A DNA stretch of 64,000 bases. It comes from Comamonadaceae bacterium (GTDB lineage: Bacteria > Pseudomonadota > Gammaproteobacteria > Burkholderiales > Burkholderiaceae_C). Made by a program: the position numbers and the translations under genes. The DNA lies in NCBI GenBank assembly GCA_027484575.1, contig JAIXSQ010000009.1, forward strand, positions 105,106 to 169,105, given 5' to 3'. Of the stretch, positions 27,357-36,463 are shown piece after piece. Below the pieces are notes generated by a model. The model was given only the letters and a program-made list of their open reading frames with translations, ran no database searches and had not been told where the DNA came from. Position 1 is the first letter of the stretch; the number at the start of each line of letters is the position of its first letter.

Positions 27357-28628
27357 ATGAACGCCATCGACCTGCTGCTGCGCGACCTGGGCCACCCGGG
27401 CGTCCCCCTCGAGATCGGCACCCTGGCCGGCTGCCTGCTCGCGGCCTGGGCGGCCAGCTGGTTCGCCGGCCGGCGCCAGGGCAGCGACTCGGTCTGGTTC
27501 GGCCGCTTCACCGTTGACGGGCTGTTGTTCCCGCTGCTGGCACTGGCGCTGGTGTGGAGCGCGCAGAAGGGCCTGGCGGCCTGGCAGCAGCCGGTGGCGC
27601 TGCTGCGGGTGGCGGTGCCCGTGCTGGTGTCGCTGGCGGGCATCCGCCTGATCGCCCGGGTGCTCACCGTGGCCTTCCCGGCCTCGGGCATGGCGCGGCT
27701 GGTGGAGCGGCTGTTCTCGTGGGTGGCCTGGATCGGGGCCGTGCTGTGGGTGCTGGGGGTGCTGCCGGCGGTGCGCGAGGACATGGACGCGGTCCAGTTC
27801 GCGCTGGGCAAGTCGCGCATCAGCCTGCTCAGCCTGGTCGACGGCGTGCTGGCCGCCGGCGTGGTGCTGGTGGTCACGCTGTGGGTGTCGGCCGTGCTGG
27901 AGCGGCAGGTGCTGCGCCAGGCGGTGGACGACCTGTCGCTGCGCAAGGTCGCGGCCAACGCCGTGCGCGCGGTGCTGCTGCTGGTGGGCCTGCTGTTCGC
28001 GCTGTCCACCGCCGGGGTGGACCTGACGGCGTTGTCGGTGCTGGGCGGCGCGCTGGGGGTAGGCCTGGGCTTCGGCCTGCAGAAGCTGGCGGCCAACTAC
28101 GTCAGCGGCTTCGTGATCCTGTTCGAGCGCAGCCTGCGCATCGGCGACACCGTGCGCGTGGGCGGCTTCGAGGGGCAGGTCGTGGACATCAAGACCCGCT
28201 ACACGCTCATCCGCGCCAACAACGGCCGCGAGGCCATCGTGCCCAACGAGAAGCTCATCACCGAGCCGATCGAGAACCTGTCGCTGGCCGACCCCATGGT
28301 GCTGCTGTCCACCGAGGTGGCGGTGGCCTACGACAGCGACGTCGAGCTGGTGCAGCGGGTGCTGGTCGAGGCGGCCACGTCGGTCGAACGGGTGCGGAGC
28401 GACCAGGGGCCGACCGCGCGGCTGATGAAGTTCGGCCCCGATGGGCTGGAGTTCACCCTGTTCTTCTGGATCGCCGATCCCGCCAACGGCCAGGCCAACG
28501 TGCGCTCCGACGTCAACCTGGCCGTGCTGCAGGGCCTGCGCCGGCACGGCATCGAGGTGCCGTACCCGCAGCGGGTGGTGCGGGTCACGCCGCCCACCGC
28601 CGCGCTGCCCGGCGTCAACCCCGAGTGA
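27357..28628 (+). CDS. MscS family mechanosensitive ion channel
   Basis: 423 residues with about five to six membrane helices. The pore-lining helix is followed by the MscS signature (LSVLGGALGVGLGFGLQKLAANYVSGFVILFERSLRIGD), the beta domain (VGGFEGQVVDIKTRYTLIRANNGREAIVPNEKLI) and an alpha/beta C-terminal domain. It releases solutes on hypo-osmotic shock in the inner membrane. Starts 13 bp after the hydratase gene, so probably co-transcribed with it. Confidence 0.92.
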   Translation: MNAIDLLLRDLGHPGVPLEIGTLAGCLLAAWAASWFAGRRQGSDSVWFGRFTVDGLLFPLLALALVWSAQKGLAAWQQPVALLRVAVPVLVSLAGIRLIARVLTVAFPASGMARLVERLFSWVAWIGAVLWVLGVLPAVREDMDAVQFALGKSRISLLSLVDGVLAAGVVLVVTLWVSAVLERQVLRQAVDDLSLRKVAANAVRAVLLLVGLLFALSTAGVDLTALSVLGGALGVGLGFGLQKLAANYVSGFVILFERSLRIGDTVRVGGFEGQVVDIKTRYTLIRANNGREAIVPNEKLITEPIENLSLADPMVLLSTEVAVAYDSDVELVQRVLVEAATSVERVRSDQGPTARLMKFGPDGLEFTLFFWIADPANGQANVRSDVNLAVLQGLRRHGIEVPYPQRVVRVTPPTAALPGVNPE

Positions 28629-28653
28629 GACACGGGGCCGGGAAGGGCGTGCC

Positions 28654-28688
28654 TATAATCGCGGCCGAAAAACGAACGGTCGTTCTTT
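28654..28688 (+). promoter_or_regulatory. promoter -10 and inverted-repeat operator upstream of etfBA
   Basis: A consensus TATAAT lies at 28654-28659 with no clear -35. About 14 bases on is GAACG-GT-CGTTC (28674-28685), flanked by A and T runs, which places a symmetrical operator over the early transcribed region. The GAACGnnCGTTC layout is typical of TetR-family sites. The regulator is not in this window. Confidence 0.5.
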
Positions 28689-28730
28689 TTTGTCCAGCTC
28701 GACCTCGGCTGCGGCCCTAGAATTTCGAGC

Positions 28731-28746
28731 TTTACGTCAACGTCAA
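28731..28746 (+). promoter_or_regulatory. LiuR-like operator upstream of etfB
   Basis: TTTACGTCAACGTCAA is a near-perfect palindrome (TTkACGT-nn-ACGTmAA) ending 26 bases before the etfB start. It resembles the sites I recall for the MerR-family regulator LiuR, whose regulons in proteobacteria commonly include etfBA and acyl-CoA dehydrogenases of branched-chain amino-acid breakdown. The family assignment is from memory and not verified. Confidence 0.5.
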
Positions 28747-28772
28747 TTCAAGCCCCCACAGGAGCGTCTCCG

Positions 28773-29522
28773 ATGAAGGTTCTGGTCCCGGTCAAGCGGG
28801 TGGTGGACTACAACGTGAAGGTCCGCGTCAAGTCGGACAACACGGGTGTGGACATCGCCAACGTGAAGATGTCGATGAATCCCTTCGACGAGATCGCCGT
28901 GGAAGAGGCGGTGCGCCTGAAGGAAAAAGGCGTCGCCACCGAGGTGATCGCCGTCTCGTGCGGCGTGGCCGCCTGCCAGGAGACGCTGCGCACCGCCATG
29001 GCCATTGGCGCCGACCGCGGCATCCTGGTGCAGACCGACGAGGAGCTGCAGCCGCTGGCCGTGGCCAAGCTGCTCAAGGCGCTGGTCGACAAGGAGCAGC
29101 CGGGCCTGGTGATCCTGGGCAAGCAGGCGATCGACGACGACGCCAACCAGACCGGCCAGATGCTGGCCGCGCTGGCCGACCTGCCGCAGGCCACCTTCGC
29201 CAGCAAGGTGGACGTGGCCGACGGCAAGGCCCAGGTCACGCGCGAGGTCGACGGCGGCCTGGAGACGCTGTCGATTGCGCTGCCGGCGGTGGTGACCACC
29301 GACCTGCGCCTGAACGAGCCGCGCTACGTCACGCTGCCCAACATCATGAAGGCCAAGAAGAAGCCGCTCGAGACGGTCACCCCGGCCGACCTGGGCGTGG
29401 ACGTGGCCCCGCGCTTGAAGACCCTGAAGGTCAACGAGCCGCCCAAGCGCGGCGCCGGCGTGAAGGTGCCCGACGTGGCCACGCTCGTGAACAAACTCAA
29501 GACTGAAGCCAAGGTGATCTGA
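28773..29522 (+). CDS. etfB: electron transfer flavoprotein beta subunit
   Basis: 249 residues, full length. [20 protein letters not shown] and the AMP/FAD-region blocks ([44 protein letters not shown]) are typical of EtfB. With EtfA it carries electrons from acyl-CoA dehydrogenases to ETF-quinone oxidoreductase. GGAGCG lies upstream as Shine-Dalgarno. etfA starts two bases after its stop. Two candidate operators lie in the 144-bp leader. Confidence 0.96.
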   Translation: MKVLVPVKRVVDYNVKVRVKSDNTGVDIANVKMSMNPFDEIAVEEAVRLKEKGVATEVIAVSCGVAACQETLRTAMAIGADRGILVQTDEELQPLAVAKLLKALVDKEQPGLVILGKQAIDDDANQTGQMLAALADLPQATFASKVDVADGKAQVTREVDGGLETLSIALPAVVTTDLRLNEPRYVTLPNIMKAKKKPLETVTPADLGVDVAPRLKTLKVNEPPKRGAGVKVPDVATLVNKLKTEAKVI

Positions 29523-29524
29523 AC

Positions 29525-30457
29525 ATGGCCGCCCTCGTCATTGCCGAACACGACAACGCGTCCATCAAGGGCGCGACGCTCAACACCGTGACCGCCGCCG
29601 CTGCCTGCGGCGGCGAGGTCCATGTCCTGGTGGCCGGCCAGAACGCCGCCGGCGCCGCACAGGCCGCCGCGCAGATCGCCGGCGTGTCCAAGGTGATCCA
29701 CGCCGACGGCGAGTCGCTGGGCCACCAGCTGGCCGAGAACGTCGCGGCGCAGGTGCTGGCGATCGCCGGCAACTACAGCCACATCCTGTTCTGCGCCACC
29801 GCCGGCGGCAAGAACGCCGCCCCGCGCGTGGCCGCCAAGCTGGACGTGGCCCAGGTCAGCGACATCACCAAGGTGGTCGCGCCCGACACCTTCGAGCGCC
29901 CGATCTACGCCGGCAACGCGATCGCCACCGTGCAGAGCGCCGACAAGGTCAAGGTCATCACCGTGCGCGGCACCGGCTTCGACGCCGCGGCGGCCATCGG
30001 TGGCAGCGCCGCGGTCGAGACCGTGGCGGCCGTGGCCGACGGCGGCAAGAGCGCCTTCGTGGGCCAGGAGATCGCCAAGAACGACCGCCCCGAGCTGACC
30101 GCCGCCAAGATCATCGTCTCCGGCGGCCGTGCGCTGGGCTCCAGCGAGAAGTTCCAGGAAGTGATGACCCCGCTGGCCGACAAGCTGGGCGCCGCCATCG
30201 GCGCCAGCCGCGCCGCGGTGGACGCCGGCTACGCGCCCAACGACCTGCAGGTGGGCCAGACCGGCAAGATCGTCGCGCCGCAGCTGTACGTGGCCGCCGG
30301 CATCTCCGGCGCCATCCAGCACCTGGCGGGCATGAAGGACTCCAAGGTGATCGTGGCGATCAACAAGGATCCCGAGGCGCCGATTTTCAGCGTGGCCGAC
30401 TACGGCCTCGAGGCCGACCTGTTCCAGGCCGTGCCCGAGCTGGTGAAGGCGCTCTGA
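29525..30457 (+). CDS. etfA: electron transfer flavoprotein alpha subunit
   Basis: 310 residues. An N-terminal alpha/beta domain is followed by the C-terminal FAD domain with its signature ([27 protein letters not shown] then [16 protein letters not shown]). It forms the heterodimer with EtfB from the gene two bases upstream. A strong terminator follows at 30479-30507, ending the etfBA unit. Confidence 0.96.
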   Translation: MAALVIAEHDNASIKGATLNTVTAAAACGGEVHVLVAGQNAAGAAQAAAQIAGVSKVIHADGESLGHQLAENVAAQVLAIAGNYSHILFCATAGGKNAAPRVAAKLDVAQVSDITKVVAPDTFERPIYAGNAIATVQSADKVKVITVRGTGFDAAAAIGGSAAVETVAAVADGGKSAFVGQEIAKNDRPELTAAKIIVSGGRALGSSEKFQEVMTPLADKLGAAIGASRAAVDAGYAPNDLQVGQTGKIVAPQLYVAAGISGAIQHLAGMKDSKVIVAINKDPEAPIFSVADYGLEADLFQAVPELVKAL

Positions 30458-30478
30458 CCGCCTGGCCGCAACCCTGTC

Positions 30479-30507
30479 GAAGGCGTCGCATGCGACGCCT
30501 TCTTTTC
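30479..30507 (+). terminator. rho-independent terminator of etfBA
   Basis: A perfect palindrome, 10-bp stem GAAGGCGTCG/CGACGCCTTC around CATG, followed by TTTTC. It starts 21 bases after the etfA stop and precedes the acyl-CoA dehydrogenase gene. Confidence 0.9.
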
Positions 30508-30527
30508 ATCCCCTGCGAGTGACCCCC

Positions 30528-32318
30528 ATGAGCTACCGCGCCCCCCTGAAGGACATGCTGTTCGACATCCGCCACCTGGCGGGCATCGACGAGATCGCCA
30601 AGATCCCCGGCTTCGAGGAGGCCGGCTTCGACACCGCGCAGGCGGTGCTCGAGGAGTGCGCGAAGTTCAACGAGGAGGTCGTCTCGCCGCTGAACTGGCC
30701 GGGCGACGTCAACCCGTCGGCCTGGAAGGACGGCAAGGTCACCACCACGCCCGGCTTCGCCGATGCCTACCGGCAGTACGCCGAGGGCGGCTGGCAGGGC
30801 CTGCAGCACCCGGCCGACTTCGGCGGCCAGGGCCTGCCCAAGACCATCGGCGCGGCCTGCGGCGAGATGCTCAACTCGGCCAACATGAGCTTCGCGCTGT
30901 GCCCGCTGCTGACCGACGGGGCCATCGAGGCGCTGCTGACCGCCGGCAGCGACGCGCTGAAGGCCACCTACCTGCACAAGCTGGTGTCGGGCGAGTGGAC
31001 CGGCACGATGAACCTCACCGAGCCGCAGGCCGGCAGCGACCTGGCGCTGGTGCGCACGCGCGCCGAGCCGCAGCCCGACGGCACCTACCGCATCTTCGGC
31101 ACCAAGATCTACATCACCTACGGCGAGCACGACATGGCGGACAACATCGTCCACCTGGTGCTGGCGCGGGTGGCCGGCGCGCCCGAGGGCGTCAAGGGCA
31201 TCAGCCTGTTCGTCGTGCCCAAGTTCATGGTGAACGGCGACGGCTCGCTGGGCGCGCGCAACGACGTGCACTGCGTGAGCATCGAGCACAAGATGGGCAT
31301 CAAGGCCTCGCCCACCGCGGTGCTGCAGTACGGCGACCATGGCGGCGCGGTCGGCTACCTGGTGGGCCAGGAGAACCGCGGCCTCGAGTACATGTTCATC
31401 ATGATGAACGCCGCCCGCTACGCGGTGGGCGTGCAGGGCATCGCGATCGCCGAGCGGGCCTACCAGAAGGCCGTGGCCTATGCCAAGGACCGCGTGCAGT
31501 CGCGCCCGGTCGACGGCTCGATGAACGCCAGCGCGCCCATCATCCACCACCCCGACGTCAAGCGCATGCTCATGACCATGCGCGCCACCACCGAGGGCTG
31601 CCGGGCGATGGCCGCCGTGGCCGCGGCCGCCTACGACGCCGCGCACCACCATCCGGATGCCGAGGTGCGCAAGCAGAACCAGGCCTTCTACGAATTCATG
31701 GTGCCGCTCGTGAAGGGCTACAGCACCGAGATGAGCCTGGAGGTCACCTCGCTGGGCGTGCAGGTGCACGGCGGCATGGGCTTCATCGAGGAGACCGGCG
31801 CGGCCCAGTACTACCGCGACGCCAAGATCCTGACCATCTACGAGGGCACGACCGCGATCCAGGCCAACGACCTGGTGGGCCGCAAGACCGCCCGCGACGG
31901 CGGCCAGGTGGCGCGCGCCATCGCGGCCCAGGTCGAGGCGACCGAGGGCGCGCTGGCCGGCAACGGCTCGGCCGACGCGCTGGCCGTGCGCAAGCGCCTG
32001 GCCGCCGCGCGCCAGGCCTTCCTGGACGTGGTCGACTTCATGGCCGGCCAGGCCAAGGCCGACCCGAACGCGGTGTACGCCGGCTCGGTGCCCTACCTGA
32101 TGCTGGCCGGCAACCTGGTGGCCGGCTGGCAGCTGGCGCGCTCGCTGCTGGTGGCGCAGGAGCTGGCCGCCCGGGGCGAGGACGTGCCGTTCATGCAGGC
32201 CAAGATCGCCACCGCGCGCTTCTATGCCGAGCACCTGCTGGCGCGCGCGCCGGGTGCGCGCGACGCCATCGTCGAGGGCGCCTCCAGCGTCACCGCGCTG
32301 GCGCTCGAGGCCTACTGA
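30528..32318 (+). CDS. acyl-CoA dehydrogenase, DmdC-like long form
   Basis: 596 residues from ATG 30528 (MSYRAPLKDMLFDIRHLAG); an in-frame GTG at 30519 is less likely. It has the N-terminal extension of the ~600-residue group that includes 3-methylmercaptopropionyl-CoA dehydrogenase. FAD/substrate blocks are TGTMNLTEPQAGSDLALVRTRA, HKMGIKASPTAVLQYGD, and VHGGMGFIEETGAAQYYRDAKILTIYEGTTAIQANDLVGRK, with the catalytic-base Glu in the last. Electrons would pass to EtfAB encoded just upstream. The substrate is not certain. Confidence 0.93.
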   Translation: MSYRAPLKDMLFDIRHLAGIDEIAKIPGFEEAGFDTAQAVLEECAKFNEEVVSPLNWPGDVNPSAWKDGKVTTTPGFADAYRQYAEGGWQGLQHPADFGGQGLPKTIGAACGEMLNSANMSFALCPLLTDGAIEALLTAGSDALKATYLHKLVSGEWTGTMNLTEPQAGSDLALVRTRAEPQPDGTYRIFGTKIYITYGEHDMADNIVHLVLARVAGAPEGVKGISLFVVPKFMVNGDGSLGARNDVHCVSIEHKMGIKASPTAVLQYGDHGGAVGYLVGQENRGLEYMFIMMNAARYAVGVQGIAIAERAYQKAVAYAKDRVQSRPVDGSMNASAPIIHHPDVKRMLMTMRATTEGCRAMAAVAAAAYDAAHHHPDAEVRKQNQAFYEFMVPLVKGYSTEMSLEVTSLGVQVHGGMGFIEETGAAQYYRDAKILTIYEGTTAIQANDLVGRKTARDGGQVARAIAAQVEATEGALAGNGSADALAVRKRLAAARQAFLDVVDFMAGQAKADPNAVYAGSVPYLMLAGNLVAGWQLARSLLVAQELAARGEDVPFMQAKIATARFYAEHLLARAPGARDAIVEGASSVTALALEAY

Positions 32319-32359
32319 TCCCCCGGGGACCGCCCCTTCACGACAAGAACGGAGACACC

Positions 32360-33322
32360 ATGTCCAAGCTGCCCGCCGCCCTGCGCGGCCTGTCGCTGCC
32401 GGTGATCGGCTCGCCGCTGTTCATCATCAGCAATCCCAAGCTGGTGATCGCGCAGTGCCAGGCCGGCATCGTCGGCTCCATGCCCGCGCTCAACGCCCGC
32501 CCGGCCTCGCAGCTGGACGAGTGGCTGGCCGAGATCACCGAGACGCTGGCGGCCTGGGACAAGGCGCATCCCGAGAGCCCCTCGGCCCCGTTCGCGATCA
32601 ACCAGATCGTGCACAAGAGCAACGACCGGCTCGAGCACGACATGGAGATGATCGGCAAGTACAAGGTGCCGATCGTCATCACCAGCCTGGGCGCGCGCAC
32701 CGACGTCAATGACGCGGTGCACAGCTGGGGCGGCGTGGTGCTGCACGACATCATCAACAACGCCTTCGCCCGCAAGGCGGTCGAGAAGGGCGCCGACGGC
32801 CTGATCGCGGTGGCGGCCGGCGCCGGGGGGCACGCGGGCGTGAAGAGCCCGTTCGCGCTGATCCAGGAGATCCGCCAGTGGTTCGACGGCCCGGTGGCGC
32901 TGTCGGGGTCCATCGCCAGCGGCGGCGCGGTGCTCGCGGCCCAGGCCATGGGCGCCGACTTCGCCTACATCGGCTCGGCCTTCATCGCCACCGAGGAGGC
33001 GCGGGCCAGCGAGGCCTACAAGCAGGCCATCGTCGAGTGCAACAGCGACGACATCGTCTACTCGAACCTGTTCACCGGCGTGCACGGCAACTACCTGGCG
33101 CCCTCGATCCGCGCGGCGGGGCTGGATCCGGCCAACCTGCCCGAGAGCGATCCCAGCAAGATGAACTTCGGTGGCGGCGGCGCGGCCAAGGCCTGGAAGG
33201 ACATCTGGGGCTGCGGCCAGGGCATCGGCGCCATCGACGCCGTGCTGCCGGCCGGCGAGCTCATCGCGCGCTTCAAGCGCGAGTACGCCGAGGCCAAGGC
33301 CCGGCTGCTGAACGCCGCGTAA
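32360..33322 (+). CDS. nitronate monooxygenase family FMN protein
   Basis: 320 residues, TIM-barrel FMN enzyme of the 2-nitropropane dioxygenase/NMO family. Visible blocks are PVIGSPLFIISNPKLVIAQCQAG, AAGAGGHAG (phosphate binding) and SGSIASGGAVLAAQAMGADFAYIGSAFIAT. It oxidises alkyl nitronates or acts as an oxidoreductase on unsaturated acyl compounds. ATG 32360 has GGAGA upstream. It ends in a small stem (33327-33343), then a LexA-like box and the radical SAM gene. Confidence 0.92.
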   Translation: MSKLPAALRGLSLPVIGSPLFIISNPKLVIAQCQAGIVGSMPALNARPASQLDEWLAEITETLAAWDKAHPESPSAPFAINQIVHKSNDRLEHDMEMIGKYKVPIVITSLGARTDVNDAVHSWGGVVLHDIINNAFARKAVEKGADGLIAVAAGAGGHAGVKSPFALIQEIRQWFDGPVALSGSIASGGAVLAAQAMGADFAYIGSAFIATEEARASEAYKQAIVECNSDDIVYSNLFTGVHGNYLAPSIRAAGLDPANLPESDPSKMNFGGGGAAKAWKDIWGCGQGIGAIDAVLPAGELIARFKREYAEAKARLLNAA

Positions 33323-33333
33323 CACACCGGCGC

Positions 33334-33371
33334 TTGCCGCCGGCCGGACACTGGATGAAAATCCAGTGTCC
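33334..33371 (+). promoter_or_regulatory. LexA-like SOS box and overlapping promoter of the radical SAM gene
   Basis: CTGGATGAAAATCCAG (33351-33366) has the CTG-N10-CAG spacing of a LexA site and lies inside an 11-bp perfect inverted repeat (33346-33356 with 33361-33371). TTGCCG at 33334-33339 and GAAAAT at 33357-33362 are 17 bp apart and could be -35 and -10, with the -10 inside the box. Transcription would then start at or next to the ATG at 33372, which has no Shine-Dalgarno at proper distance. Alternatively the repeat acts as an RNA hairpin. Confidence 0.55.
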
Positions 33372-34493
33372 ATGGCCACCTCCCCCTTCACCGTCGAGCC
33401 GGTCGCTCCTTGCGACGGGGTCGCCGTGCCGCTGGCGGCGATCAAGGGCCGCGGCAGCGCCAGCCGGCTGGCGCACCGCTTCACGCGCGACGCACGCGAG
33501 GCCTTCGACGACGGCTGGGCGCCCGACCCCGAGGCGGGCGACGTCCCGCCGCCGGCCACCAGCGTCACCTGGGAAACGCCGCGCAGCGCGATCAGCTGGA
33601 ACGGCTCGCCCGACATCTACTTCGACCGCGGCCTGAACCCGTACCGCGGCTGCGAGCACGGCTGCATCTACTGCTATGCCCGGCCCACGCACAGCTACCT
33701 GAACCTCTCGCCGGGCCTGGATTTCGAGACCCGCCTGGTCGCCAAGCGCGGCATCGACCAGGTGCTGCGGCGCGAGCTGGGCGCCCGCGGCTACGCGCCG
33801 CGCATGCTGGCCATCGGCACCGCCACCGACTGCTACCAGCCCATCGAGCGCGAGCTGCGGCTGACGCGCTCGGTCCTCGAGGTGCTGGCCGAGGCGGCGC
33901 ATCCGTTCTCGCTGGTCACCAAGAGCGCCGGGGTCGAACGCGACCTCGACCTGATCGCGCCCATGGCCGCGCGCGGGCTGGCCGCGGTGTACGTCACGCT
34001 GGCCACGCTCGATCCGGTCCTCACGCGGCGGCTGGAGCCGCGGGCCGCGGCGCCGCACCGGCGGCTGCGGCTGATCCGCACGCTGGCGCAGGCGGGCGTG
34101 CCGGTGGGCGTGAGCCTGGCGCCGCAGATTCCCTTCCTCACCGAGGACATGGAGCAGGTGCTCGAGGCCGCCCGGGAGGCCGGCGCGCGGCACGCCTTCT
34201 ACCATGTGCTGCGGCTGCCCTGGGAGGTGGCGCCGCTGTGGCGGCAGTGGCTGGAACTGCACTACCCGCAGCGGGCCGCGCGGGTGATGGCGCGGGTGCA
34301 GGAGATGCGCGGCGGCAAGGACTACGACGCCGACTTCGCCACCCGCATGAAGGGCAGCGGGCCGTGGGCACAGCTGATCGGCCAGCGCTTCCGGCGTGCG
34401 GCCGACCGGCTGGGTTTCAACCGCGAGCGCATCGCCTTCGACACCACGCAGTTCCGGCCGCCGGCGCGCGACGGGCAGGCCAGCCTGTTCTGA
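33372..34493 (+). CDS. PA0069 family radical SAM protein
   Basis: 373 residues from ATG 33372. The radical SAM cluster motif is Cys94-x3-Cys98-x2-Cys101 (CEHGCIYCYARPTHSY). The protein belongs to the COG1533/SplB-like group related to spore photoproduct lyase; LNPYRGCEHGC and AIGTATDCYQPIERE fit the PA0069 branch. The substrate is unknown, and a DNA-repair role is suggested by relatives. I recall that PA0069 of Pseudomonas aeruginosa is reported in the LexA regulon, which agrees with the LexA-like box abutting this start. Confidence 0.9.
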   Translation: MATSPFTVEPVAPCDGVAVPLAAIKGRGSASRLAHRFTRDAREAFDDGWAPDPEAGDVPPPATSVTWETPRSAISWNGSPDIYFDRGLNPYRGCEHGCIYCYARPTHSYLNLSPGLDFETRLVAKRGIDQVLRRELGARGYAPRMLAIGTATDCYQPIERELRLTRSVLEVLAEAAHPFSLVTKSAGVERDLDLIAPMAARGLAAVYVTLATLDPVLTRRLEPRAAAPHRRLRLIRTLAQAGVPVGVSLAPQIPFLTEDMEQVLEAAREAGARHAFYHVLRLPWEVAPLWRQWLELHYPQRAARVMARVQEMRGGKDYDADFATRMKGSGPWAQLIGQRFRRAADRLGFNRERIAFDTTQFRPPARDGQASLF

Positions 34494-34505
34494 GGGCGGG
34501 CCGGC

Positions 34506-35069
34506 TCAGGCCGGCAGCAGGCGCAGGGCCGCAACGTGCGCGCCGGCCAGCACCGCGGCCGACAGCGCCATGCCCAGCAGGTTCTTGCGCAGCTGCACCG
34601 GCCCGGCCAGTCGGCGCAGCTGGGCGTTCCACACCCACAGGCAGGGCAGGAACCACAGCACCGCGATGAAGGCCGGCACCTGCCAGCGCATGAGGGAGGC
34701 CCAGGGCGGCAGCAGCCGCGCCAGGGCGCCGTCCTGCAGCGCGGCCTCCAGCGGCAGCTGCTGGATCCAGGCGCCGCCCGCCAGCAGGGCGCCGGCCAGC
34801 AGCAGCAGCGTGGTGGCCAGCTTGAAGGTGCGGCGCCAGCCCAGCAGGCTCAGCACCAGGCCGGCCACCGCCGCGACCTGCGCGCCCAGCAGGGCAGGGC
34901 GCAGCAGCGACTCGCCGCGCAGCAGGCCCTGCCACAGCCACACGTTGCAGGCGAAGCCCAGCCACAGCGCGGCGGCCAGCAGCATCCAGCCGGGATGCAG
35001 CGCCACCCGCGTCTCGCCGGGCGCGAGGATCGAGTGGAAGCCGGTGTGGCGAAACAGCTTGAGCGACAT
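34506..35069 (-). CDS. small membrane protein resembling the EptA membrane domain
   Basis: 187 residues with four or five membrane helices (about 28-48, 60-80, 86-103, 130-147, 165-183) and basic loops. The arrangement resembles the N-terminal membrane domain of lipid A phosphoethanolamine transferases, but there is no sulfatase-like catalytic domain, and the gene ends cleanly. It may be a stand-alone family rather than a truncation. GACAAT lies 8 bases before ATG 35069 as a possible -10. Convergent with the radical SAM gene. Function unknown. Confidence 0.6.
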   Translation of the reverse strand: MSLKLFRHTGFHSILAPGETRVALHPGWMLLAAALWLGFACNVWLWQGLLRGESLLRPALLGAQVAAVAGLVLSLLGWRRTFKLATTLLLLAGALLAGGAWIQQLPLEAALQDGALARLLPPWASLMRWQVPAFIAVLWFLPCLWVWNAQLRRLAGPVQLRKNLLGMALSAAVLAGAHVAALRLLPA

Positions 35070-35160
35070 CGCCCGGCATTGTCGGGCAGGGCTCCGGGCA
35101 GGGGAATGCCACCGTTGCGTTGGGGTGACAGGGCGGGGCCTTGCCGCGGCACCCGGGGCC

Positions 35161-35235
35161 GTCGTCCCCGCGCAGGCGGGGACCCATGCACGGGCTCAGG
35201 GGCGAGCGTGGATCCCCGCCTGCGCGAGGATGACG
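35161..35235. repeat. inverted pair of palindromic repeat units
   Basis: Units at 35161-35188 (GTCGTCCCCGCGCAGGCGGGGACC...) and 35206-35235 (mirror orientation ending GAGGATGACG) flank an 18-base centre. They fill the 218-bp gap downstream of dnaJ and upstream of the leftward membrane-protein gene. One stem mismatch (GCGAGGAT) is present in the second unit. Confidence 0.85.
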
Positions 35236-35287
35236 AAGCCGGGGAGCGAAGGGGGCTGCGAAGCCCGCGGCGCGGGCGTCGACGACC

Positions 35288-36439
35288 TCACGCGCTGAAG
35301 AAGTTCTTCAGCTTGTCGGCCCAGCCCTCTTCGCCGGGCGAGTGCTTGGAGCCGCCCTTGCGCAGCGAGTCGTCGAGCTCGCGCAGCAGCTTGCGCTGGT
35401 GCTCGGTCAGCTTGACCGGCGTCTCCACCGCGATGTGGCAGTACAGGTCGCCGGGGTAGGACGAACGCACGCCCTTGATGCCCTTGCCGCGCAGGCGGAA
35501 CTGCTTGCCGGCCTGCGTGCCTTCGGGGATGTCGATCGCCGCCTTGCCGGCCAGCGTCGGCACCTCGATCTCGCCGCCCAGGGCCGCGCGGGTGAACGAG
35601 ATCGGCACCACGCAGTGCAGGTCGTCCCCGTCGCGCTCGAAGATCGCGTGCTTCTTCAGCCGGATCTCGATGTACAGGTCGCCGGGCGGCCCGCCGTTGG
35701 TGCCCGGCTCGCCGTTGCCGGCGCTGCGGATGCGCATGCCGTCGTCGATGCCCGCGGGGATCTTGACCTCGAGCGTCTTCTGCTTCTTGACCTTGCCCTG
35801 TCCGTGGCAGGCGGGGCAGGGCTCGGGGATGATCTTGCCCGCGCCGCGGCAGGTCGGGCAGGTCTGCTGCACCGAGAAGAAGCCCTGGCGCATCTGCACC
35901 ACGCCGGCGCCGTGGCAGGTGCCGCACTGCTTGGCCTGCGTGCCCGGCTTGGCGCCGCTGCCGTGGCAGGTGTCGCAGCTGTCCCAGGTGGGGATGCGGA
36001 TCTGCGCTTCCTTGCCGGCGGCGGCCTCCTCGAGCGTGACCTCCATCGCGTACGACAGGTCGTTGCCGCGGTACACCTGCCGGCCGCCGCGGGCGCCCGC
36101 GCCGGCGCGGCCGCCCTGGCCGAAGATGTCGCCGAAGATGTCGCCGAAGGCCTCGGCGAAGCCGCCGAACCCCTCGGGCCCGCCGCCCGGGCCGCGCATG
36201 TTCGGGTCGACGCCCGCGTGGCCGTACTGGTCGTACGCCGCACGCTTGTCGCCGTCCGACAGCATCTCGTAGGCCTCCTTGGCCTCCTTGAACTTGGCTT
36301 CCGCCTCCTTGGCCGCATCCCCCTGGTTGCGGTCAGGGTGGTACTTCATCGCGAGCTTGCGATAAGCCTTCTTGATTTCCTCTTCCGAGGCGTTCTTGGG
36401 AACGCCGAGGATCTCGTAAAAGTCGCGTTTGGTGGCCAT
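35288..36439 (-). CDS. dnaJ: chaperone protein DnaJ
   Basis: 383 residues, class I DnaJ. J domain with HPD (KYHPDRNQ), Gly/Phe-rich linker (about 75-120) and four CxxCxGxG zinc repeats ([32 protein letters not shown]), then the substrate-binding C-terminal domain. It stimulates the DnaK ATPase and delivers unfolded clients. Start ATG 36439, 80 bp after dnaK, with a strong 12-bp stem-loop in that gap. Confidence 0.97.
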   Translation of the reverse strand: MATKRDFYEILGVPKNASEEEIKKAYRKLAMKYHPDRNQGDAAKEAEAKFKEAKEAYEMLSDGDKRAAYDQYGHAGVDPNMRGPGGGPEGFGGFAEAFGDIFGDIFGQGGRAGAGARGGRQVYRGNDLSYAMEVTLEEAAAGKEAQIRIPTWDSCDTCHGSGAKPGTQAKQCGTCHGAGVVQMRQGFFSVQQTCPTCRGAGKIIPEPCPACHGQGKVKKQKTLEVKIPAGIDDGMRIRSAGNGEPGTNGGPPGDLYIEIRLKKHAIFERDGDDLHCVVPISFTRAALGGEIEVPTLAGKAAIDIPEGTQAGKQFRLRGKGIKGVRSSYPGDLYCHIAVETPVKLTEHQRKLLRELDDSLRKGGSKHSPGEEGWADKLKNFFSA

Positions 36440-36463
36440 CTGGTGGTCGTTCTTTCAGCGCAA

